Below, in pieces: positions 19,049 through 25,297 of a stretch of DNA of 64,000 nt. Numbering within the stretch: position 1 is the first letter of the stretch; each line of letters starts with the position of its first letter. The DNA is from Oscillibacter sp. 1-3 (GTDB taxonomy: Bacteria; Bacillota; Clostridia; Oscillospirales; Oscillospiraceae), in contig NZ_KE159703.1 of the NCBI RefSeq assembly GCF_000403435.2, positions 799,033 through 863,032 on the forward strand, written 5' to 3'. The notes under the pieces are model-generated. The model was not told the origin of the DNA, did no database searches, and worked only from the letters and a program-made list of their open reading frames with translations. Position numbers and translations under genes: made by a program.

Positions 19049-21051
19049 TGGAGGCCTCCTTCCACGGGGAGCAGCGTCAGCTCCCCGATTTTTTCTCCGT
19101 TCAGGTAGAAGTCCGCGGCATAGCAGTCCGGGGGCAGGTACTCCCAGGGCTCGCTGCCGCCGCTGCCCCCGCCGCCGCCTCCGCCCAGGGGGATCTCATT
19201 GCCGTGCATCGCCCAGTTGAAGGTGTCTGTGGTGCCCCACTCGCCTCCATCGCTGCTGGAGCCGGTGGAATATCCTGTCCCCGGGCTCCGCAGCTCCGGG
19301 CGCTGGTCTCCAAAAGACCACGGGGCGCAGGAGACGCCCACGCTGCGGATGGAGTCCCGGTCCGCCGGGGCGCCCTTGTAGACGGCGGTGAGGTCTGTGC
19401 TGTAATAACCGTTTATAAACTGCCCGCTGGGCTGGGGCGTGATGTCAAAAGTCCATGCGTTGGTGGGAAAAGCGCCCGTCCGCACCGATTTTACCTCTGC
19501 GTAAGCAACGGTCTGGTACCGCATCCGCAGGGTAAAGTCCCCGCATTGGGCCTCGTAGACCCAGGCGGGCAGGCCCAGGTTTCCGGTGGTTCGCTCATCT
19601 CCCTGGACCACCTGGAAGTCCCCCAGGGGCAGGATGACCCACCGGCCGCCCTGATTCTCCGCTCGGAGGGGCTGGGCGGCAAGATACCGGCTGTGTACGG
19701 TGCCGTCCCACTGGCCCAGCAGCGGCGACCACTCCACACCCACCGCCAAAAGCCCCTCGTAAGCGCCGTTTTCCACAGGGCGGAGGTTGTAGATCCGGTA
19801 GCCGTACTGGGGGTCGGCCTCCGCCTCCAGTCCGCTGCTCCAGAGCAGGCTGGAAGCCGCAAAGTGATAATAGAGATTGTTGCCGTCCGCAGCTGGCCGC
19901 AGCTCCGCCGCCAGAGTGTCCTGCTCCGAGAGGGGCGCGCACATGGCCCGGAATATGCCGCACTGGCTCAGCACCGCCTTGGCGTAGGCGTCAAAGGCCC
20001 CTGCATAGGTGGTGCAGGGCGTGGTGCGGGCGGAGGCCATAGCGGCATAGGCCCGCAGGCGCTGGGGGAGAGGGCCGCCGCCTGTGTAGACGCTCTGGGC
20101 CCGGGTGCCCACAAGACAGGGCCCTGCCAGCACCAGCGCCACGCACACGCTGGCCAGCGCCATGCCGGAGGGGTATCTCTTAAACCGGGCGATGGCCTCG
20201 ATCCGGCGGCGGATGTTTTTTCCGCCGTTGGCCATGGAGGAGGTGCCGGGCGCGCGGGCGTACTTCTCGTTGGCCATGCTCAGGAGGATGCGGCCGTAGT
20301 CCCGCCGGTCCTCTCCCTCCAGCCGCTCCAACGCCCGCTGGTCGCAGAGGGACTCCAGGTCGTTCCCCGCCAGATCTGCGCAGTACCACAGCAGGGGGTT
20401 GCACCAGTGGACGCACCGCAGGAGGCAGATCAAAAGCCCCCAGGCGGCGTCGCGGTGCCGCAGGTGCAGCAGCTCGTGGAGCAGGACCTTTTCGTCCGTC
20501 TCCTCCCCGGCCGGCAGGGCCAGCACGGGCCGAAGCACCCCGCAGATGAAGGCGGAAGGAAGCCCCTCCACCTCCACGGCGGGGCAGACAGGCAGGCCGT
20601 ACCGCTCCGCCGTCTCCCGAATCAGGGCGGCCCGGGCCTCCCCGGCGGGGGTTCCCCGCCGCAGGGCCAGCCGCAGGCGGAGGTAGGAGACGGCGTACCG
20701 GCCCAGGAAAAACACTGTGCCGGCCAGATACACGATGTAGGCCCACTCCGCTCCGGTCCGGGGAGGCCCTGCAAACTGAGGCAGGGGCACAGGGGCGGAC
20801 ACCCGGGTGAGGACGCCGAACTCCTCTGTGAGGAGGGAGCGCAGAAACTCCACCGCCAGAGGCCAGTTCAACAGGGCATACCGCCCCCCAAGGCCCGCGG
20901 GGACCGCCAGCACCAGGGCCAGCATCCCCCACGCGGCGAACTGCCACCGGGGGGACAGCTTGTCCCGCAGCATGGCCTTGACGGCCAGGAGCACCGCCGC
21001 CGCCCCGGAGGCGGTGAGGGTCTGCAAGAGAAAAGACCAAATATCGGACAT
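19045..21051 (-). CDS. BlaR1/MecR1-like M56 metallopeptidase sensor
   Basis: A 668-residue membrane protein with an M56 zinc-protease domain. Membrane segments lie near residues 12-28, 40-60 and 102-125, then near 203-225 and 303-325. The zinc motif HELLH (192-196) is followed by HRDAAWGLL, and ESLCDQRAL supplies the third ligand region. BlaR1 proteins sense a wall stress or antibiotic and cleave the cognate BlaI repressor. The C-terminal half outside the membrane does not show the penicillin-binding SxxK/SDN pattern of true BlaR1, so the signal is probably not a beta-lactam. A poly-Gly stretch lies near the C-terminus. The BlaI gene is directly upstream, separated by an inserted repeat element. 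Confidence 0.85.
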   Translation of the reverse strand: MSDIWSFLLQTLTASGAAAVLLAVKAMLRDKLSPRWQFAAWGMLALVLAVPAGLGGRYALLNWPLAVEFLRSLLTEEFGVLTRVSAPVPLPQFAGPPRTGAEWAYIVYLAGTVFFLGRYAVSYLRLRLALRRGTPAGEARAALIRETAERYGLPVCPAVEVEGLPSAFICGVLRPVLALPAGEETDEKVLLHELLHLRHRDAAWGLLICLLRCVHWCNPLLWYCADLAGNDLESLCDQRALERLEGEDRRDYGRILLSMANEKYARAPGTSSMANGGKNIRRRIEAIARFKRYPSGMALASVCVALVLAGPCLVGTRAQSVYTGGGPLPQRLRAYAAMASARTTPCTTYAGAFDAYAKAVLSQCGIFRAMCAPLSEQDTLAAELRPAADGNNLYYHFAASSLLWSSGLEAEADPQYGYRIYNLRPVENGAYEGLLAVGVEWSPLLGQWDGTVHSRYLAAQPLRAENQGGRWVILPLGDFQVVQGDERTTGNLGLPAWVYEAQCGDFTLRMRYQTVAYAEVKSVRTGAFPTNAWTFDITPQPSGQFINGYYSTDLTAVYKGAPADRDSIRSVGVSCAPWSFGDQRPELRSPGTGYSTGSSSDGGEWGTTDTFNWAMHGNEIPLGGGGGGGSGGSEPWEYLPPDCYAADFYLNGEKIGELTLLPVEGGLQ

Positions 21052-21176
21052 AGAGACCTCCTAATCTGTAGGACCGTTTTGGACAGCGCCGCGCCGCCCG
21101 GCGGCAGGGCAGAGAGGTTGCCCATGTGCGTAACGCGCTGAAATTCTTTTTGGTTCTTTTTCAAGAAAAAGGCCTA

Positions 21177-21336
21177 GGCCATGTTTGAAAAAAGACAAAA
21201 CGCCCAAACGGCGGATCTTTATCCGGCACTCTGCGTTAAATTTTCTTGCCGGGCGTCATCCCGCCTGCAAAAATTTGCCTTGATTGGCGAAAACATCTCT
21301 CGCCGTTGGGCATTCCGCCATTTTTCAAACAAGGCC
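21177..21336 (+). mobile_element. MITE-like element, full copy 1 (160 bp)
   Basis: Terminal inverted repeats GGCC(A/T)TGTTTGAAAAA at both ends, with a TA dinucleotide on each side (21175-21176 and 21337-21338). The interior matches the copies at 28621, 31836 and 50623, including a sub-palindrome around GCCGGGCGTCATCCCGCC. There is no coding capacity. It separates blaI from its blaR1 partner, and the TAG stop of blaI is made of the border TA plus the first G of the element (read on the minus strand). Confidence 0.85.
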
Positions 21337-21701
21337 TACACCTCCATCTCGTCCAGCAGGCGGCGCAGCTCCTCCCGCTCCTGAGACGAGATGGGGCTCT
21401 CCTTCAAAAACGCCGCCACCAGATCCCCGGCGGCGCCCCGGTAGACCCGCCGAAGGAAGGTCTCCCGCTCCCGGGCCTGGCAGTCCTCCCGGCTCAGGGC
21501 GGCCCGGTAGACATGGGGCGAGCCCTCCTTGCGGATGGACACCAGCCCCTTGGCCTCCATGCGGGTGAGATAGGTCAAAACCGTGTTCCGGCTCCAGCCG
21601 GTCTCCGGCCGCAGGGCCTCCGTCAGTTCCCCCAGGGTGCTGCCGCCGGAGGCCCACAGGGCGGTGAGGACCGTCCACTCCCGGTCTGATAAATTTGCCA
21701 T
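21336..21701 (-). CDS. BlaI/MecI/CopY-family repressor
   Basis: A 121-residue winged-helix repressor. LSDREWTVLTALWASGGSTL opens the wing-helix domain and WSRNTVLTYLTRMEAKGLV is the recognition region. The C-terminal dimer helices (about 85-121) contain the region usually cut by BlaR1. I choose the ATG at 21701, with GGAGG seven bases upstream, over 21728, which would start inside the operator. The gene ends at a TAG supplied by the edge of the inserted repeat element. The protein is close to normal length, so function is probably kept. It should repress its own operon through the boxes at 21708-21754. Confidence 0.9.
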   Translation of the reverse strand: MANLSDREWTVLTALWASGGSTLGELTEALRPETGWSRNTVLTYLTRMEAKGLVSIRKEGSPHVYRAALSREDCQARERETFLRRVYRGAAGDLVAAFLKESPISSQEREELRRLLDEMEV

Positions 21702-21707
21702 GGCGCT

Positions 21708-21754
21708 GCCTCCTACAAGTGTAGTCATATCCGTATACTACACTTGTAGGAGGC
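21708..21754. promoter_or_regulatory. BlaI/CopY-type operator with 18-bp inverted repeat
   Basis: GCCTCCTACAAGTGTAGT (21708-21725) and its exact complement (21737-21754) flank an 11-bp centre. Each arm contains a TACAnnTGTA box (TACAAGTGTA at 21714-21723, TACACTTGTA at 21739-21748), the recognised BlaI/MecI/CopY operator form. The inner arm overlaps the ribosome site of the repressor gene, which indicates autorepression. Confidence 0.8.
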
Positions 21755-21767
21755 AGATGTCAAGAAA

Positions 21768-21800
21768 AACCGCCCCAGCGGCTTGGCCGCTGGGGCGGTT
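21768..21800 (-). terminator. Terminator of the ECF S-component gene
   Basis: A perfect 15-bp stem (21768-21782 with 21786-21800, loop of three), followed on the minus strand by TTTCTTG. It lies 18 bp after the stop of the transporter gene and just before the BlaI operator. Confidence 0.8.
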
Positions 21801-21818
21801 CATGGGTCTTTGGAGTTC

Positions 21819-22367
21819 TCAGGCGGGGAGCGGGGCCGTCCGCCCGAAGAAGCCGGCCCGTTTCAGGGCCATCACCAGCAGGGGAATCAGCACAATGTGG
21901 ACGATGATGCCGGGCACGGCGTTGAAAAACGCCTCCGCCATGAACATGGTCCAGGTGAAGGGCTCCCCGGACACGCCGCTCAGGACCGTGCGGACAATGC
22001 CCCAGACCACCCGGCCCGCCAGCATGGCTCCGATAAGGGCGGCGTAGATATTGGCGGGGCGCTTGGGCAGGTGCCGGTACAGCAGGCCGGCTACCAGGCC
22101 GTAGGCCGCCAGCTCGAAGCACATGGCCAGTCCCGTGGGAAAGATGGGGGGCTTTTGGAACAGGGCGAACCGCAGCAAGGGCGCCACAGCCCCCACCGCC
22201 ATGGCCCACCAGGGGCCGCAGAGGAAGCCCGCCAGCAGCACGGGGATGTGCATGGGGCTCAGGGCGCTGCCGATCTGGGGGATCTGCCCCGTCAGGAAGG
22301 GCAGGACCATGCACAGGGCCAGGCAGACAGCCGCCGTGACCAGGTTCTTGGTGTTCAGATTTTTCAT
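21819..22367 (-). CDS. ECF transporter S component
   Basis: A 182-residue integral membrane protein with five to six hydrophobic segments. The pattern TAAVCLALCMVLPFLTGQIP followed by ALSPMHIPVLLAGFLCGPWWAM is typical of vitamin-binding S components of energy-coupling-factor transporters, in which the small subunit binds the vitamin and docks on shared EcfAAT. The specific vitamin is not clear: no riboswitch (cobalamin, TPP, FMN or folate type) is visible in the 124 bp upstream. It may share transcription with the DUF3842 and kinase genes upstream on the same strand. Confidence 0.8.
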   Translation of the reverse strand: MKNLNTKNLVTAAVCLALCMVLPFLTGQIPQIGSALSPMHIPVLLAGFLCGPWWAMAVGAVAPLLRFALFQKPPIFPTGLAMCFELAAYGLVAGLLYRHLPKRPANIYAALIGAMLAGRVVWGIVRTVLSGVSGEPFTWTMFMAEAFFNAVPGIIVHIVLIPLLVMALKRAGFFGRTAPLPA

Positions 22368-22491
22368 AGTTTCGTTCTCCCTTTCAAACAGATGTGTCTG
22401 CCGTCTTGAACGGGAGGCCGCGCCTTCATGGCGCGATTGGGTGCGGGGACATCTATATCAATCTCCGGCTTGGCCGGGAAATTACGCTCGA

Positions 22492-22905
22492 TCAGGTCTC
22501 CGGGCACATGGCCCGCAGCAGCTCCACCGCCTCGTCCATGAGTTTGGAGAGGGTCATGGACTGGGTGCCCACCACCACGTTGTTGCAGTGGTTCACAGGC
22601 AGCAGCAGCTTCCGGGCGGGGCTCTGGCCCACGGCCAGCGCCATGGCGGGGGTCACCTCTCCCAGCAGGGAGTCGGCGGCCAGAATGCCGATGGGCCCGG
22701 CGATGACGTCCGCGTCCCGGCAGTTCACCACCACCGGGTTCTCCCCGGTGGCGCCGGCGTCCGCCCCGGCCTTGAGCATGGCGGAGGTGGCGATGGCGTT
22801 GGTGCCAACGGCCGCAATCTCACAGGGCAGGGCGGCGGCCCTGATCCGCTCAATGAGCACCTGGCCCATGCGGCCGCTCTGGCCGTCGATCACAACTACT
22901 TTCAT
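22492..22905 (-). CDS. DUF3842 family protein
   Basis: A 137-residue protein of a clostridial family I recognise as DUF3842. It starts with a nucleotide-binding-like VVVIDGQSGRMGQVL (a Rossmann-type glycine loop) and contains the family hallmark VGTNAIATSAMLKAGADAGA and CRDADVIAGPIGILAADSL. The function is not known. It overlaps the upstream kinase gene by four bases (ATGA), so they are translationally coupled. Confidence 0.85.
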   Translation of the reverse strand: MKVVVIDGQSGRMGQVLIERIRAAALPCEIAAVGTNAIATSAMLKAGADAGATGENPVVVNCRDADVIAGPIGILAADSLLGEVTPAMALAVGQSPARKLLLPVNHCNNVVVGTQSMTLSKLMDEAVELLRAMCPET

Positions 22906-23981
22906 CCGTCCACCTCCAGAATCAGATCGCAGCGGCCCGCCGCGTCCGTGGCGTCAAAGTACCGCTGCTCCAGGGGAATCCAGGCGCTGAAAAACCGCTC
23001 CCGGGCCTCCGGGTCGTTCCGCCTATGGATGCGGAGCCTTTGCAGCTCCGGGGAGATCCGCAGAAAGGCGGAGAGGCCGTAGCAATCCGCCAGGGCCGGG
23101 TGCATGCTGTACGCGCCCTCCACGATATTCAGCGCCCCGGGAGCCATTGGGACCGGTCCGCCCGCTGTCCGGGTATGGCAGTCATAGGGCCGGTATTGAA
23201 CCGTCTCCCCCCTGGTCAGGGGCTCCAGAACCTCTTGGAGGAACCGCTCATAGTCCACATTCCCGCCGGACTCCGCCAGACGCGCCTCCGTCCGCTGCTC
23301 CGGGCGGAGGAAGAAGTCGTCCATATGGAACACGCAGCAGTCCGGGTAGATCCGCTCCAGCAGGGCCGCCAGGGTAGTCTTGCCCGCGGCGCTGCCGCCC
23401 TCCAGGGCGGCGGTGACCCGGGCCTTCTCCGCAAGCTGCCGGTCCAGGCCCGCCAGCAGGGGCAGGAGCCGGACGTACTCCCGCCGGATCACCCGGTAGG
23501 CCGGGGCATAGGCCCTGCGGAACTCCTCCGAGTGACGGCAGGCGGGAAATCCGCTCTCCCGCCACGATTCCACGGCCCGGACCGTGTCCTCACAGGAGAA
23601 GGGCAGCAGCCCCTCCCGGGCCAGGTCCAGGAGGCAGCGGAGCTTTTCCTCCAGGTCCGCCGCGTCCCCGGCGGGAGTTTTGGCGGACAGGGCGAAGAGA
23701 CGGAACAATGTCCGGGGGGCAAGACCGCTCTCCGTCAGAAACCGCAGGTGCAGGCGGCAGAAGGGACCGTCCAGCATCTCCGGAGCGGGGCTGTACGCCC
23801 CGGCGGGAAGCGAAGTCAGCTCCTCCCGGAGCAGACGCAGGCCCGCCGCCTCGTCCGTGACGAAGTGGCCGCAGCCGAACACGCTCTGGTGCAGGGCCTT
23901 CAGCAGGTCCTGCGGGCGCAGGGCGGGGTACTGCCGGCACTGGGCCAGGAGAAATTCGGTTGTGGACCGGGAGTGATCCAT
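22902..23981 (-). CDS. Uridine-kinase-like P-loop protein with extra N-terminal domain
   Basis: A 359-residue two-part protein. Residues 1-185 form a helical domain I do not recognise. Residues 188-359 look like a uridine kinase/phosphoribulokinase-type P-loop kinase, with Walker A EGGSAAGKTT (194-203), an acidic MDDFF motif (220-224), YRPYDCHTRT and a lid-like RRNDPEARERFF. The substrate may be a nucleoside or a small metabolite. The start at 23981 follows GAGAGAAG. It overlaps the DUF3842 gene by four bases. The combination recurs in Clostridia, but its purpose is not established. Confidence 0.75.
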   Translation of the reverse strand: MDHSRSTTEFLLAQCRQYPALRPQDLLKALHQSVFGCGHFVTDEAAGLRLLREELTSLPAGAYSPAPEMLDGPFCRLHLRFLTESGLAPRTLFRLFALSAKTPAGDAADLEEKLRCLLDLAREGLLPFSCEDTVRAVESWRESGFPACRHSEEFRRAYAPAYRVIRREYVRLLPLLAGLDRQLAEKARVTAALEGGSAAGKTTLAALLERIYPDCCVFHMDDFFLRPEQRTEARLAESGGNVDYERFLQEVLEPLTRGETVQYRPYDCHTRTAGGPVPMAPGALNIVEGAYSMHPALADCYGLSAFLRISPELQRLRIHRRNDPEARERFFSAWIPLEQRYFDATDAAGRCDLILEVDG

Positions 23982-24120
23982 AGGCTTCTCTCTTTCAGAC
24001 ACTGTATTTTTAATATTATACAACATAGAGCGGGGGCTAAGTCAAGAGCGGATCGCAAAAGGAAGTGTCCGGCCGCGCATTTTATGATCTGTGATTGAGG
24101 TTTTACGGCTGTGGCTTTGT

Positions 24121-24202
24121 AGGGGCGGGGCTCTGTCCCCGCCCATTTTCCCGAAAACGCCGGGTTTCCGGCGGCCGCACCGGGACAGAGCCCGGCCCCT
24201 GC
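24121..24202 (+). repeat. GC-rich double-hairpin repeat, copy 2
   Basis: An 82-bp sequence matching the reverse complement of 9731-9814. It begins AGGGGCGGGGCTCTGTCCCC and ends GGGACAGAGCCCGGCCCCTG. The ends are complementary and each also folds locally. It lies upstream of the minus-strand kinase gene, in a 530-bp stretch (23982-24511) with no gene. Confidence 0.7.
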
Positions 24203-24413
24203 ATAAAATCTGCGAAGTGGACACTCCCTCGCAAAACGCCGCGCCGCCTGCTGTATTTAGAATATCGTACACCGCAGGCTGCGTTCTGTCAACAGTGCGC
24301 CGCGTCCATTGCCGGATGGGATTCTCTGGGGCGTTCCCATATGTCCTTTTTTAGAACCCGTTTTCATAACCGGGGGAGCGGGATGGGCGAGGATATTCCT
24401 CGCAGGACAAGAA

Positions 24414-24451
24414 AATTGCCCATGCAATCCGTCAGGATTGCATGGGCAATT
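24414..24451. terminator. Perfect 17-bp hairpin
   Basis: AATTGCCCATGCAATCC (24414-24430), loop GTCA, and an exact complement (24435-24451). It directly abuts the partial repeat element at 24452 and lies 60 bp beyond the stop of the tail-like gene, so it probably ends that transcript. A role as a fold-back part of the element is possible. Confidence 0.5.
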
Positions 24452-24512
24452 GACGCCGTATGGCGGAAAAAGATCCACCGTTTGGGCGTTTTGACTTTTT
24501 TCAAACAAGGCC
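24452..24512 (-). mobile_element. MITE-like element, partial copy
   Basis: One end and about 45 bp of interior of the 160-bp family: on the minus strand it begins GGCCTTGTTTGAAAAAAGTC and continues through CCCAAACGGTGGATC. The other end is missing and is replaced by the hairpin at 24414. A border TA (24513-24514) adjoins the tail-like gene and supplies its TAG stop. Confidence 0.75.
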
Positions 24513-25021
24513 TAAGATGTCGCGGATATATCCATCAGGACTAGGGCGTAATAGGTATAGTTGGGATTGTCCATACCGGTAGATTCTCTGACGCCGTACC
24601 AGGAGATGGACCTGTCGTTCCAGGTGATGGAAACAGGGCTGCTGCTGTCAAAGCCCAGCGCGACGTATGTGGCTCCCCGGGTTGCCCAGATAAATTGGTT
24701 GCTGCTGTTGAATAGAAAGATTGCCATCGGCTTGTAGGCAAAGGTCAGGGTCTTCGGATTCGAAGCGGTGCCGCCGTTGGTGCCCTTGTAGGTGATGAAC
24801 TGAAGCTGGCAGTTGCCCCGTTTGGAGACGGCCGTGTTCAGGGCCGCCAGGGCTGCCTCGTGGTTTTTCAGGGTTGCGGCGTGGGTTTTCATACTCTCCA
24901 AAGAGTCTTCGTGGGCTTTCAGCGCGGCTTCGATTCTGGCGTTGTCGCTGTTGAAATCCTCCATCTGGATGCGGTCGGGTTTCTCCCATTGGGAGAGCTT
25001 GTAGACAGCGGTCTGTTTCAT
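24512..25021 (-). CDS. Phage-tail-associated-like protein, orphan
   Basis: A 169-residue protein whose N-terminus (MKQTAVYKLSQWEKPDRIQM, then EDFNSDNARIEAAL) matches a type I recall from the tail-fibre ends of clostridial prophages. A short coiled coil (about 30-65, with KAHEDSLESMKTHAATLKN) is followed by a Gly/Thr/Ser-rich beta-type C-terminus. The start at 25021 has GAAAGGGG upstream. There are no other phage genes nearby. It is bracketed by two repeat-element ends, and its stop codon TAG is made by one of them. It is either a captured tail gene or the remnant of a prophage; a role in surface structures is speculation. Confidence 0.6.
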   Translation of the reverse strand: MKQTAVYKLSQWEKPDRIQMEDFNSDNARIEAALKAHEDSLESMKTHAATLKNHEAALAALNTAVSKRGNCQLQFITYKGTNGGTASNPKTLTFAYKPMAIFLFNSSNQFIWATRGATYVALGFDSSSPVSITWNDRSISWYGVRESTGMDNPNYTYYALVLMDISATS

Positions 25022-25050
25022 AAATTTTCCCCTTTCAATAAGGTAATTCC

Positions 25051-25133
25051 AGGTCTTGTTTGATAAATGGCAAAATGCGCAGCGGCGGAAAAGTCTGTCG
25101 TTTTCGCGTTTTGACATTTTTCAAGCAAGGCCT
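25051..25133. mobile_element. MITE-like element, internally deleted copy (83 bp)
   Basis: Both ends are present (AGGTCTTGTTTGATAAATGG at the left, TTTTTCAAGCAAGGCCT at the right) but most of the interior is missing. It sits just upstream of the tail-like gene. The ends carry substitutions relative to the full copies, so it is older or non-mobile. Confidence 0.7.
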
Positions 25134-25237
25134 AATTGAGCCGCCCTTTTTCGGAGGAGTTGCATAAAAACGTGCATGAAATCAGAAAAACATGTGAAGA
25201 TTTGTTATGTGAAGATGCCACACGCGCTTTCCCGGGC

Positions 25238-25266
25238 TTGAAAAGCGCGTTGATTTAGTATACAAT
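25238..25266 (+). promoter_or_regulatory. Promoter at the start of the glycan island
   Basis: TTGAAA (25238-25243), a 17-bp spacer and TACAAT (25261-25266), 31 bp before the TTG start of the O-antigen ligase-like gene. Both hexamers are within two bases of consensus. Confidence 0.65.
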
Positions 25267-25297
25267 CGTAACGACTCGAATTTTGGGAGGGGTACAT

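Noticed and set aside
22368..22491. Riboswitch ahead of the ECF S-component gene
   Set aside because: No recognisable cobalamin, TPP, FMN, folate or preQ1 core sequence; only a short GC hairpin near 22428-22440.
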